Positions 20,562 to 30,710 of a DNA stretch of 64,000 nt are shown piece by piece (within the stretch, counting starts at the first letter, position 1; each line of letters starts with the position of its first letter). The notes under the pieces were generated by a model. It was not told where the DNA came from. It did not search any database and was given only the letters and a program-made list of their open reading frames with translations. Origin of the DNA: Paenibacillus sp. TCA20 (lineage in GTDB: Bacteria; Bacillota; Bacilli; Paenibacillales; Paenibacillaceae); the NCBI RefSeq assembly GCF_000732325.1, contig NZ_BBIW01000008.1, positions 62,001 through 126,000 on the forward strand. Direction: 5' to 3'. A program made the position numbers and the translations under genes.

Positions 20562-23500
20562 ATGTCATCCTACTTTACGATATATGCGTTCGAGGCTTTA
20601 AAGAAGGAATTAATGAAGGTGGAAGAGGTACGGTTTTTATTTATCGATCCTACCTTTACTTCAGAAAAACATACAAAAGGTACTACAGACATTGATAAGT
20701 CAGGTCGAGAGAAAAGGTTATCTGGTTCAGAACTCGAAATTAAGATGCGGAATGAACTTACACAGGCGAAAATCGCTAAAGAATGTGCTGACTGGATAAG
20801 TTCAAAAGTAAAGATGAAGTCTTTGACGTCACCATTAACACAGAATCGCCTGTTCCATATTGAAAACAAAGATGGTTCATCAGTGGCTATTCAAGGGAGC
20901 TCCGATTTTACCAGCAGCGGATTAGGCTATACATACTCGCCTAGTCTTCATATGAATTCACTAATGGATGAACCTCTATTCACAAAACAATATATCCAGT
21001 GGTTCAATGATGTTTGGAAGAACGATGCTATTGTTGAAGAGGTACAAGAGGAAGTTTTGGGAAGAATCGCAGCAATTTATGAAAATCATTCTCCAGAATT
21101 TCTTTACTATGTCACGCTATATAATATTTTCAGTGACTACCTGGAAGAATTCGATGAAGATGCGATTGTAAAATCAAAAACAGGCTTTAAAGACACCACG
21201 ATATGGAATAAGCTTTATAAATTCCAAAAAGATGGTGTACTCGGAGCTATTGATAAATTGGAAAAGCATAACGGTTGTATCATTGCAGATAGTGTAGGTT
21301 TGGGGAAGACATTCGAAGCCCTTGCAGTTATTAAGTATTACGAGTTAAGAAATGACAGAGTACTAGTTTTGTGCCCAAAAAAATTAAGAGAAAACTGGCT
21401 GATTTACACTCAAAATGATAAGAGAAATGTCCTCTCTACTGACCGCTTCAACTACGATGTGTTAAATCATACCGATTTGAGCCGTACAGGCGGTTTGTCA
21501 GGGGATATTAATCTGTCTACTGTGAACTGGAGTAACTACGACTTAGTTGTTATTGATGAGTCACATAATTTCAGGAATAACCAGGCTAGGAATGACAGGG
21601 AAACTCGTTATTCCAGATTAATGAATCAAATCATTAAAGCGGGTGTTAAAACAAAGGTTTTAATGCTATCAGCGACGCCTGTAAACAACAAAATGAATGA
21701 TTTGAAAAACCAAGTTGCTTTTATTACGGAAGGTAAGGATGAAGCACTGGAATCAGCAGGCATCGAAAGCATTGAACAAACATTAAGAAAAGCACAACTT
21801 TCATTCAATAAATGGCTAAAGTTAGGTGATGAGGAGCGCAAGTCCGACACCCTACTTGAAATGTTAAACTTTGACTACTTCAAATTGCTTGATGCAGTGA
21901 CTATTGCTCGTTCAAGAAAACATATTGAAAAATACTACAATATGTCGGAGATTGGGAAATTCCCAGAACGTTTAAAGCCCAGGAATGTACATGCTGATAT
22001 TGATGAGAACAATGAGTTCCCTGAAATAAAGGAAGTCAATAAGCTCATTAACAGGCTGAATTTAAGTGCGTATTCTCCATTAAAATATGTAATGCCTGAA
22101 AAGCAAGAGGAATACAGCCGAAAATATGATATGAAGGTAAAGGGTGGTTCAGTATTTAAGCAGATTGACCGTGAACGCAGTCTTGTCCATTTAATGAGGG
22201 TTAACTTGCTTAAACGGATGGAAAGCTCTATACATTCATTTGGTATGACAGTAGCAGCTCTTTTGACAAAAATTGATGACCTGTTATTAAAGCTTGATAA
22301 CATCCAACAATACTCCAATGCCGATATTAATATTAATGAAATCGATATTGACGATGATGATGTCGAAAACATGCTGATAGGATCGAAAGTAAAAGTACTC
22401 CTTCAAGATATCGACCGCATTAAGTGGAAGCAAGATTTACATGATGATAAGGAAAAACTTGAGCAGCTACTTATTGAATCAGCAAAAGTTCAAGCTCCAC
22501 GTGATGCCAAGTTGAATAAGCTTAAATCCATGATTGACCAAAAGCTCCTTCAACCCATCAATGGAGAAAATAAGAAAATCATCATTTTTACAGCTTTTGC
22601 AGACACAGCAAGTTATTTGTATAAAGAGTTATCACACTGGGTGGCAAAAAAGCATGGTGTTAACTCGGCGCTTGTCACAGGTTCTGGAGGCAACCAGACT
22701 ACATTAAAGGGTATCCAGAAAGATTTAAATTCCATTTTGACCAATTTTTCACCAGTATCCAAGGAGAGAAGTAAAATTGATTCGAAAATACGGGATGAAA
22801 TTGACATATTGATTGCAACTGACTGCATTTCGGAAGGTCAGAACCTCCAAGATTGTGATTTTTTAATCAATTATGACATTCATTGGAACCCAGTCCGAAT
22901 CATCCAACGGTTCGGTCGAATTGATCGTTTAGGCTCAAAGAATGATGTTATTCAACTGGTGAACTTCTGGCCGAATATGGATCTTGATGAGTATATTAAT
23001 TTAGAAGCACGTGTAAGCGGCAGAATGGTGCTTCTTGATATTTCAGCAACAGGTGAAGAGAACGTAATTGAATATGATGAAAAGAAGCAAATGAATGATT
23101 TGGAATATCGTAAAAAGCAATTGAAACAGCTACAAGAAGAAGTGGTTGATTTAGAGGATATCTCTGGCGGAATCTCTATCACTGACTTGACCCTGAACGA
23201 CTTTAAAATGGATTTACTTGATTATATGGAAGCCAATAAGAAGAAAATTGAGACTGCTCCCCTAGGATTACATGCAGTTACCTCGCTTCAGTTGGCTCCA
23301 TCTTCTGATACTGAACCAGGGGTGATATTCTGTATCAAACAACGAAATGCAGCAGCACAAGTAAAAGAAACAAGCGCATTGTATCCATATTATCTTGTGT
23401 ATATGAATATAGATGGAGAGGTCTCACTAGGACATTTAAAGACAAAGCAGATACTGGATCTCTTCCGTAAAGTTGCTAATAGTCAAGCAGACGTGTTCAA

Positions 23501-23714
23501 TGAGTTAATTCATCAGTTCAATCAAGAAACAGAAGATATGAACGACATGTCTTCTTACAAGTATCTATTGGACAGAGCAGTAGAATTTGTTCTAGGTATT
23601 GTTGAAGAGCAAGGAATGGAATCGCTATTCAGTCTTGGGAATTCTAGTCTTTTACAGGATACAGCAACAACTTCGGATGACTTTGAATTGATATCATTTT
23701 TAGTGATAAAGTAG
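20562..23714 (+). CDS. SNF2/DEAD-box helicase with N-terminal PLD-like domain (defence cluster)
   Basis: 1050 aa as read from the internal ATG; the original start is probably 20471, out of frame by one base. The N-terminal 130 residues are PLD-like (GSSDFTSSGLG), though the HKD motif is degenerate. A SNF2-type ATPase follows: Walker A DSVGLGKTFEALA (near 245), box DESH (near 331), motif III LSATPVNN, and C-terminal ATDCISEGQNLQ with QRFGRIDRLGS. All helicase motifs look intact. It heads a co-directional group with DUF4391, Mod and Res genes (gaps of 0 to 13 bases), a recurring defence-type gene set. It probably works with the restriction-modification genes as a DNA-translocating module. Confidence 0.85.
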   Translation: MSSYFTIYAFEALKKELMKVEEVRFLFIDPTFTSEKHTKGTTDIDKSGREKRLSGSELEIKMRNELTQAKIAKECADWISSKVKMKSLTSPLTQNRLFHIENKDGSSVAIQGSSDFTSSGLGYTYSPSLHMNSLMDEPLFTKQYIQWFNDVWKNDAIVEEVQEEVLGRIAAIYENHSPEFLYYVTLYNIFSDYLEEFDEDAIVKSKTGFKDTTIWNKLYKFQKDGVLGAIDKLEKHNGCIIADSVGLGKTFEALAVIKYYELRNDRVLVLCPKKLRENWLIYTQNDKRNVLSTDRFNYDVLNHTDLSRTGGLSGDINLSTVNWSNYDLVVIDESHNFRNNQARNDRETRYSRLMNQIIKAGVKTKVLMLSATPVNNKMNDLKNQVAFITEGKDEALESAGIESIEQTLRKAQLSFNKWLKLGDEERKSDTLLEMLNFDYFKLLDAVTIARSRKHIEKYYNMSEIGKFPERLKPRNVHADIDENNEFPEIKEVNKLINRLNLSAYSPLKYVMPEKQEEYSRKYDMKVKGGSVFKQIDRERSLVHLMRVNLLKRMESSIHSFGMTVAALLTKIDDLLLKLDNIQQYSNADININEIDIDDDDVENMLIGSKVKVLLQDIDRIKWKQDLHDDKEKLEQLLIESAKVQAPRDAKLNKLKSMIDQKLLQPINGENKKIIIFTAFADTASYLYKELSHWVAKKHGVNSALVTGSGGNQTTLKGIQKDLNSILTNFSPVSKERSKIDSKIRDEIDILIATDCISEGQNLQDCDFLINYDIHWNPVRIIQRFGRIDRLGSKNDVIQLVNFWPNMDLDEYINLEARVSGRMVLLDISATGEENVIEYDEKKQMNDLEYRKKQLKQLQEEVVDLEDISGGISITDLTLNDFKMDLLDYMEANKKKIETAPLGLHAVTSLQLAPSSDTEPGVIFCIKQRNAAAQVKETSALYPYYLVYMNIDGEVSLGHLKTKQILDLFRKVANSQADVFNELIHQFNQETEDMNDMSSYKYLLDRAVEFVLGIVEEQGMESLFSLGNSSLLQDTATTSDDFELISFLVIK

Positions 23715-23722
23715 GTGATAGA

Positions 23723-24487
23723 ATGAGGGAATGGTTGATTAATCGATTGGAGTTTCCTCCCCGTACTGTTTTAAATCGTAAGATACCTAAGAAAGCCTTT
23801 TTTACACAAACCGATCTTTCTACAACGGAAAAGGAAATGTTTACTTCCGATATAGAGGGGGTCTATTTGTTAAGTGTTATGAATCAGCAGAGTACAAATA
23901 TCCCCCTCTACCAAGATGATGAATTCAATTATGCAGAAGTAGTATGGATATACGTTGAGCTTCGAACGGACAAAAATATAAATAGGATTATTGGTGCTAT
24001 TCATAAGACTATCCCTAATCCAGTCGTATTAATAATGAATTCATCAGAAGATCAGATTCTTTTGAGTACCAGTCACAAAAGGCTAAATAAAACTGACAAG
24101 ACCAAAGTTGTGGTCGAACAACCTACCATTACTCAACGGTTTAATCCCAAGGAACCTGATATTGGATACTCTAAATTACTGAACTCATTGGTCGTTTCAA
24201 ATTTATCTTTCGAAAACCTATATAGCATATACGAGGATATTCAACAATGGATAAAATGCGAAGAAGTAATTCAGTTAGTAGGAACAATACCTACCAGTAA
24301 AGAAAAGCGAGAAGAAGTGGTCAACATATTAAGAAATGTTCAGAAACATCGTAAGGGTATCGAACAATTGCTGCTTGAACAGAAAGGCCAAGTTGATTTT
24401 GGTGCAAAGATGGATTTACACATGATGATAAAACGACAAGAACAACAAATCAATACTCAAATACAGCAAATAAAGGAGTTGTGTTAA
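23723..24487 (+). CDS. DUF4391 domain-containing protein
   Basis: 254 aa, starting 8 bases after the helicase stop. The opening MREWLINRLEFPPRTVLNRKIPKKAFF and the central NRIIGAIHKTIPNPVVLIMN fit DUF4391. A coiled coil closes the protein (MIKRQEQQINTQIQQIKEL). Function unknown. DUF4391 proteins are recurrently encoded between an SNF2-type helicase and a type III-like methyltransferase, as here, which suggests an adaptor or specificity role in the same complex. Confidence 0.8.
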   Translation: MREWLINRLEFPPRTVLNRKIPKKAFFTQTDLSTTEKEMFTSDIEGVYLLSVMNQQSTNIPLYQDDEFNYAEVVWIYVELRTDKNINRIIGAIHKTIPNPVVLIMNSSEDQILLSTSHKRLNKTDKTKVVVEQPTITQRFNPKEPDIGYSKLLNSLVVSNLSFENLYSIYEDIQQWIKCEEVIQLVGTIPTSKEKREEVVNILRNVQKHRKGIEQLLLEQKGQVDFGAKMDLHMMIKRQEQQINTQIQQIKELC

Positions 24488-26382
24488 TTGCAAAAGTTAG
24501 AGGGAAAAACATTTAATGTAGTGCAAGACAATATAGAAAAACTAAAAGAATTATTTCCAGAAGTATTTACTGAGAGCAAAGTTGATATTGATAAATTACG
24601 TCTTGCTTTGGGTGAATATGTAGAACAGGAAAAGGAACGATATGAATTTAATTGGAAAGGGAAAACAGAAGCAATTCAGCTTGCTCAAAAGCAAACAACA
24701 GGTACGTTACGTCCTTGTAAGGAAGAAAGTGTAGATTGGGCTACAACACAGAACCTTTATGTAGAAGGGGACAATCTTGAAGTACTTCGTATTCTTCAAA
24801 ATTCCTATCGAAATAAAGTGAAAACGATATATATAGATCCACCATATAACACAGGTAGAGATTTCGTTTATAAAGATGATTTTCACGACAATGTAAAAAA
24901 CTATAAAGAAAGTATAAAAGAGACAATGAAGTCAAACGCAGAAACAAATGGTCGCTTTCATACTGATTGGTTAAATATGATGTATCCACGATTGAAAATC
25001 GCTAAAAATTTACTAAAAGATGATGGTGTTATTTTTATTAGTATTGACGAAAATGAAGTGATAAATCTTACGAAAATACTAAATGAGATTTATGGTGAAC
25101 AGAATCAAATTGCTATGATTGCTAATATTTCAAATCCTAAAGGTCGTTCCGATTCTAAATTTATTGCTACTGGTCATGAATATATTCTTGTATATGCCAA
25201 AAATATTAATTTGGTTAATTTCGGGGGATTTGGTTTAGATGAAAAGATTACAAAACGTTACAATAAAGTAGATGAAGATGGTAGAACGTATCGAGAGACT
25301 GATTTAAAAAAAGGCGGATTTGGTGACAAACGTGAAGATCGTCCTGCAATGTTCTATTATTTTATATATGATGAAAAGTCGGGTGAATTTTATCCTTCAC
25401 GTACCGAGGTTGAAGGTAAAATTTCGATTAAGCCAATTAGATCAGACGGTACTGATGGTAGGTGGCGTTGGGGATTTGAAAATGCAGAAAAAATGTTGAT
25501 AAATTATTAGTTAGATGGATGCCAACAAAGAATCAATGGGGAGTATTTGAAAAGGATTATCTAGATAAAAGGGATAGTGTAAGGGCACCTTCATATTGGT
25601 CTTTTAAGGATGTTAACAATGAACGAGGTGTAGAAACATTTACTGATTATGGCTTTTCCCGTGAAACCTTCGAGAACCCCAAACCAGTTGGAACGCTAAA
25701 AAGGGTTTTACAACTGGGAACAACTCCAAATAATGGAGATTATGTTTTAGATTTCTTCTCTGGTTCAGCAACTATGGCAGAGGCAGTGATGGAACAAAAT
25801 GTTGAAGATGGTGGTAATCGAAAATTTATTATGGTGCAGTTACCAGAAAAACTTGATGAAAAATCAGAAGCAAGTAAGTATGGATATAGTACAATCTGTG
25901 ACATAGGAAAAGAACGTATTTGTCGTGCAGCTAAGAAAGTAATCCAAGAAAATCAGAACGAAGAAGGTGTACAGCAATTAGATACTGGTTTTAAAGTATT
26001 TAAACTAGATGAAACAAACCTAAAGACATGGGATGAAGAAACACTTGATATGGAAAATAGTCTATTAGATGCTATTGAACCACTTAAAGAAGGTCGTACT
26101 CAAGAAGATGTGGTATATGAAATTTTATTGAAATATGGAATTGATTTAACAGTTCCAATGGAAGAGATAAGAATTGCTGGAAAGGCAGTTTATTCTGTTG
26201 GGATGGGCTATTTGCTTATTTGTTTAGAGCGAGACTTAACATTGGAACAAATAGAAGAGATTGCTAAAAAACAGCCAGCACGAATTGTTTTTTATGATGA
26301 GGGATTTAAAGACGATACTGTGCGAACAAATGCACAGCAAATCCTTAAGCGCTATGGTGTAGAAGATATTCGAGTAATATAA
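24488..26382 (+). pseudogene. mod: Type III-like DNA adenine methyltransferase Mod, frameshifted
   Basis: A beta-class N6-adenine methyltransferase in two frames. The first part (TTG 24488 to TAG 25510, 340 aa) has the catalytic DPPY in IYIDPPYNTGRDF and the beginning of the target-recognition region. The second part (open from before the ATG at 25519 to 26382) has the SAM-binding FxGxG motif as FFSGSATMAEAVM. Adding one A to the A6 tract at 25488-25493 restores a continuous reading (AEKNVDKLLVRWMPTKNQW). As written, DPPY and the SAM motif lie on separate polypeptides, so modification should be off unless slippage occurs or the tract length varies. AAGGAG precedes the TTG. Res follows by 13 bases. 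Confidence 0.85.
25488..25493 (+). other. A6 tract at the Mod frameshift
   Basis: G-A6-T inside the methyltransferase gene. An A7 tract would give a full-length protein; A6 runs into TAG at 25508-25510. It could be a slippage site, a fixed mutation or a base-calling error. Confidence 0.7.
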
Positions 26383-26395
26383 AAGGAGTGGTAAC

Positions 26396-29383
26396 ATGAA
26401 GATAAAATTCGATGAACAGCAATATCAGCTTGATGCCATTCATTCCATAACGGATATCTTTGAAGGCCAAACAGTTAAGGTCTCAAACTTCACAGTAAGT
26501 ATGGGTGAAATTGTTGGACAAGAAATAACGGAATTAGGGATCGGAAACAAGCTGGAGTTATCTGAAGCAGAAGTTCTTGAAAATGTGCAAAAGGTGCAGA
26601 TGAGAAATCATTTAAAAAAGAGTAAAAGCATTCAAGACTGGAACTTCACAGTCGAAATGGAAACAGGTACGGGAAAGACCTATGTCTATACGAGAAGTAT
26701 ATTTGAGTTGAATAAACTGTATGGTTTTTCAAAATTCATTATTGTTGTGCCTAGTGTTGCTATTCGTGAAGGAGTATATAAATCGTTTCAGATGACTGAA
26801 GAGCATTTTGAAAAGGAGTATCCTGGGCAGTATTGTCATTTTTTTAAATATGATTCTTCAAAACTAGAACAGGTTCGTGAATACGCAACAAGCACCAATA
26901 TTGAAGTAATGATTATTAATATTGATGCCTTTAAGAAAAGTTTCGATGATCCAGAAAAGGAGAACAAGGCAAACCTTATTCACCGTGAAAGAGATACAAT
27001 GAATGGGAAAAAGCCTATTCAATTTATTCAAGAAACAAACCCTATCGTCATTATCGATGAGCCGCAAAGTGTTGATAACACTGATAAAGCAAAAGAAGCT
27101 ATTGCTTCATTAAATCCACTTTGTAAATTGCGGTATTCTGCCACCCATAGGGACACATACAATCTTATGTATAAATTAGACCCTGTATCTGCTTATGAGA
27201 AAAAGCTCGTTAAGAAAATTGAAGTACTTTCCGTCAATTCAGATGACGATTTTAATGATCCATATATTAAACTGGTTAGTGTCTCTAATAAAAATGGATA
27301 CAAGGCCACTGTTGAAATAGATGAGATGAAGAAAAATGGTGCTGTTACCAGAATTAAAAAAGAAATAAATCCCAATAATAAGAACAACTTATATTTATTA
27401 TCTGGTGAGCGGGAACTTTACCGTGGTTATATTGTCGAAGGTATAGATTGTTATCCTGGTAATGAAATGGTTGAATTTGAAAATGGGAAGGTACTGAGAT
27501 TAGGAGAATCGATTGGTGGTATTGATGATGACTTACTCAAGAGATATCAAATCAGAGAAGCGATCCGTACACATTTAGATAAGGAAAAAAGGCTTGTCTA
27601 CCAAGGAATCAAAGTACTTACTCTTTTCTTTATAGACAAAGTAGAGAACTATCGAGTTTATCCAAAAGGACAACCTTGGCAAAAAGGAAAGTATGCCAAG
27701 ATTTTTGAAGAAGAGTATGCTTCCCTTATCAAGTTACCTAAATATCGATCGCTCTTTAAAGAAGATCAGTATATTTCGAACCAGAGTGCAGAAGAAGTTC
27801 ATGACGGATATTTTTCACAAGATAAGAGCGGAAACTTTAAGGATAGTAAACTTGCGAAAGATGGCAGCCTACGTTCAAATAAAGATGATGAGTCTGCATT
27901 TGAGCTTATCATGAAAGAAAAAGAAAGATTACTTAGTTTTGAAACACCGTTACGTTTCATTTTTTCCCACTCTGCCCTTAAAGAAGGATGGGATAACCCA
28001 AACGTATTTCAAATATGTACTTTAGTTGAAACCAAGGATCCTTTCACTAAACGGCAAAAAATTGGTCGTGGATTGCGCTTATCTGTGAATCAGGATGGAC
28101 AAAGACAGTATGATGAAAATATCAATGTCCTCACGGTAATAGCAAATGAATCCTACCAAGAATTTGCTGAGTCACTTCAGAAGGAAATGGAAGATGAGAC
28201 AGGTGTTAAGTTTGGATACCTTGAAGAACAATCCTTCTCTACAATTACTCTGACAGATGAGGTGACTGGAGAGTCCAAGGAAATAGGCTATGACTATTCT
28301 GCCAAAGTGTATTCCTTCCTTGTTAAAGAGAAATTCCTTGATAAAAAAGGAAAGGTTGAAAACAAGTTGAAGGAAGCAATTGCATCTGAAACTTTCGATG
28401 TTCCAGATGAATTCAAGGAAATAAAGCAGGATATTGAAAGGGTCATAAGAAATTCCATTAAAAAGCTGCCAATCTTCAATAAGAAAGACGAAGTGGATAT
28501 TAAGCTGAATAAAGAAGTTCTCCTAAGCGACGAGTTTAATCAACTATGGAACCAGATAAAATACAAGACGACATATTCGGTAGATTTGGACTCCGATACA
28601 CTTAAGAGCCGATGTATTGATGCAATACAAAAGCTGGATGCATTTAAGGCTAGGAAAATTAAACGAGAAAATGCCCTATTGAAAGTGGACCAATCAGGTG
28701 TGTCTGGAGAAGGGCAGACAATGCGTGTATATGAAGCCCTTGAAGAGAAACGACGTCTGCCAGACATTCTGCGCTATTTACAGGAACAGACCAACCTTAA
28801 AAGACGTACTCTTGTTGATATCTTGATTGGCTCCAAACGCTTGAAAGACTTTGAGAAGAATCCACAAGCATTTATGGAAGCTGTTATGAAAATCATTAAC
28901 AGAGAAAAGAAGAAGTTAATTGTGGATGGCATTAAATATGAGCGTATAGGTGATCATGCGTTTTATCAGCAATCTCTATTCGAGCATCAAGAGCTTGTCG
29001 GTTATATGAAGGCTAATGCTGTTGAAGTGTCAAATGATAAATCAGTCTATAACTATATTCGCTATGATTCCAGTGTAGAGCGAGCATTTGCAGAAAAGCT
29101 TAACAATGATGAAGACGTTAAGTTATTTGTTAAGCTCCCTTCTTCTTTCGTAATAGATACACCACTGGGCAATTATAACCCTGACTGGGCAGTATTGGTT
29201 GAAAAAGAGGGAGTGGAAACCCTATTCTTCGTTGTTGAAACAAAGGGAAGCACTGATCAGGAGGATCTTCGATTGAAAGAAGATGGGAAGATCACATGTG
29301 GTCGGAAGCACTTTGCTGCATTGGAGAATGGGGTCACATACAAGCTTGCTAACAGCTATGAAAAGTTCAAAATGGGAGTATAG
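26396..29383 (+). CDS. res: Type III restriction endonuclease subunit Res
   Basis: 995 aa, close to usual Res length. Helicase motif I is METGTGKTYVY (near 88), motif II is IIDEPQSVD (near 220), motif III is RYSATH, and motifs V-VI are HSALKEGWDNPNVFQICTL and RQKIGRGLRL. The C-terminal PD-(D/E)XK nuclease is YNPDWAVL ... FFVVETKGSTD. Everything needed for ATP-dependent cleavage looks intact. In type III systems Res cuts only in complex with Mod, so the frameshifted Mod should also silence restriction and protect the host from self-cutting. AAAAGGAGTGGTAAC precedes the ATG. Confidence 0.93.
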   Translation: MKIKFDEQQYQLDAIHSITDIFEGQTVKVSNFTVSMGEIVGQEITELGIGNKLELSEAEVLENVQKVQMRNHLKKSKSIQDWNFTVEMETGTGKTYVYTRSIFELNKLYGFSKFIIVVPSVAIREGVYKSFQMTEEHFEKEYPGQYCHFFKYDSSKLEQVREYATSTNIEVMIINIDAFKKSFDDPEKENKANLIHRERDTMNGKKPIQFIQETNPIVIIDEPQSVDNTDKAKEAIASLNPLCKLRYSATHRDTYNLMYKLDPVSAYEKKLVKKIEVLSVNSDDDFNDPYIKLVSVSNKNGYKATVEIDEMKKNGAVTRIKKEINPNNKNNLYLLSGERELYRGYIVEGIDCYPGNEMVEFENGKVLRLGESIGGIDDDLLKRYQIREAIRTHLDKEKRLVYQGIKVLTLFFIDKVENYRVYPKGQPWQKGKYAKIFEEEYASLIKLPKYRSLFKEDQYISNQSAEEVHDGYFSQDKSGNFKDSKLAKDGSLRSNKDDESAFELIMKEKERLLSFETPLRFIFSHSALKEGWDNPNVFQICTLVETKDPFTKRQKIGRGLRLSVNQDGQRQYDENINVLTVIANESYQEFAESLQKEMEDETGVKFGYLEEQSFSTITLTDEVTGESKEIGYDYSAKVYSFLVKEKFLDKKGKVENKLKEAIASETFDVPDEFKEIKQDIERVIRNSIKKLPIFNKKDEVDIKLNKEVLLSDEFNQLWNQIKYKTTYSVDLDSDTLKSRCIDAIQKLDAFKARKIKRENALLKVDQSGVSGEGQTMRVYEALEEKRRLPDILRYLQEQTNLKRRTLVDILIGSKRLKDFEKNPQAFMEAVMKIINREKKKLIVDGIKYERIGDHAFYQQSLFEHQELVGYMKANAVEVSNDKSVYNYIRYDSSVERAFAEKLNNDEDVKLFVKLPSSFVIDTPLGNYNPDWAVLVEKEGVETLFFVVETKGSTDQEDLRLKEDGKITCGRKHFAALENGVTYKLANSYEKFKMGV

Positions 29384-29494
29384 ACCTATATTTTACTCTT
29401 GATATCTTTATACCTAATGGTTCTACTCAAGTTAACAGACAGTTTAAGCGCAATGCACTCTGTTTGTAATTTGACTAAGAGGTGCGGGATAAGT

Positions 29495-29824
29495 ATGAAA
29501 AGCAATTTATGTCATGGTTTCATGTATGAAACAGAAGAAGAACTCCGAGCGCTAGTGGGGATTGAGGAATACCTGGACATGGAGTTCAATAAAGGTAGTG
29601 GCGACTGGGAACCAGATTGGAATGAGGACAGTGATACTTACGATTTGCCTTCATCATTAGCGATGGACGTCTATTGTAAGCGTAAAGCCGAAGGCCTAAC
29701 GCAACGAGAGCTAGCCAAAAAACTTGGTATTGGTCTGGAAACTTTATCGAAGATTGAGAACGGTCATAAGAACCTACGAACCGCAGTAAAAAAGAAGATA
29801 GACGACTACTTAAATGAAGAATAG
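29495..29824 (+). CDS. XRE-family helix-turn-helix protein
   Basis: 109 aa from the ATG at 29495; an upstream in-frame ATG at 29399 has no ribosome site. The N-terminal half is acidic (GDWEPDWNEDSDTYDLPSS), and the C-terminal HTH reads LTQRELAKKLGIGLETLSKIENGHKNLR. It follows Res by about 110 bases and closes the restriction cluster; a terminator comes next. It may be a controller of the cluster, comparable to C proteins of restriction systems, but it sits at the 3' end. Confidence 0.75.
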   Translation: MKSNLCHGFMYETEEELRALVGIEEYLDMEFNKGSGDWEPDWNEDSDTYDLPSSLAMDVYCKRKAEGLTQRELAKKLGIGLETLSKIENGHKNLRTAVKKKIDDYLNEE

Positions 29825-29851
29825 TAATTGTATTTATTATGCATACAAGGG

Positions 29852-29888
29852 GAGCAGCCTAGATGAAATATTTAGTGCTGCTCTTTTT
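29852..29888 (+). terminator. Terminator after restriction cluster
   Basis: GAGCAGC and GCTGCTC arms followed by TTTTTAT. Confidence 0.8.
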
Positions 29889-29995
29889 ATTTGTTAAGGT
29901 TTATAGCAAGATGAAGAAAATATTCATGGGACATAAAGGGGATACATAAATTCTTGTAGAATGTAAGACCTATAACCTATATACGGAGTGGTCGT

Positions 29996-30679
29996 ATGGA
30001 TAAAATAATTCATTTACATTACAACTTTTATACTAATCTTAAAAATAATCTTGAAGTAAAAGATATCCTTGAGCGGGAAAAGATAACCGTATTGGATGGA
30101 TTCAAAAAGAATCTTGAGCTTGTACATAGATACTATCAAAAGGTCTATTCAACAGAAGCAAAAAGAGTTGTACTGTGTGGTATTAATCCAGGGAAAAATG
30201 GGGCTGGTAAGACAGGTATACCATTCCTCGATTTTAGGGCTGTTTCACATTTACTTTCTGATTTAGGACAAGATGATAGAGAACAGAGTGCCCAATTTAT
30301 TTTTTCCATCATTAATGAAATTGGAAGTGAATCATTTTATAGAAATGTATATATGACGAATATATCATGGTTTGGCTTTACAAAAGACGGTAACAATTTC
30401 AATTATTATGATTTACCATCACCTTTACCAACTATTTTTACTGATTCATTTATTGAAGAAATGGATATTGTTCAACCAATAGTAATTGTTCCATTAAGTA
30501 AAGAAGTTGAACAAACCTTACAGCAAATGATTAAGAATGGGAGATTAAGATATCCATTAGCAGAACGCTTACCACATCCATATTATTGTTCTATAGGTAA
30601 AAGAGCAACTAAGTACAAGCAAATCTATGTAAAGAAGATTACTAACCTTATTAATAATCAGTCTAACATTTTAATATAG
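29996..30679 (+). CDS. Uracil-DNA-glycosylase superfamily protein (SMUG2/DUF4918-like)
   Basis: 227 aa. The first catalytic loop GINPGKNGAGKTGIPFLDF (from residue 62) and the C-terminal loop ERLPHPYYCSIGKRATKYK match the SMUG2-like branch of the UDG superfamily, in which an Asn in the GINPG loop positions the attacking water. It would remove uracil or another damaged or modified base from DNA. It is the first gene of a three-gene cluster with an HNH nuclease and a PLD-type protein. This suggests a cut-after-base-removal role, possibly against phage DNA with modified bases. ACGGAGTGGTCGT precedes the ATG. Confidence 0.75.
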   Translation: MDKIIHLHYNFYTNLKNNLEVKDILEREKITVLDGFKKNLELVHRYYQKVYSTEAKRVVLCGINPGKNGAGKTGIPFLDFRAVSHLLSDLGQDDREQSAQFIFSIINEIGSESFYRNVYMTNISWFGFTKDGNNFNYYDLPSPLPTIFTDSFIEEMDIVQPIVIVPLSKEVEQTLQQMIKNGRLRYPLAERLPHPYYCSIGKRATKYKQIYVKKITNLINNQSNILI

Positions 30680-30710
30680 CACAGGTTGATATCGCTATTT
30701 TGAAGGAGAG

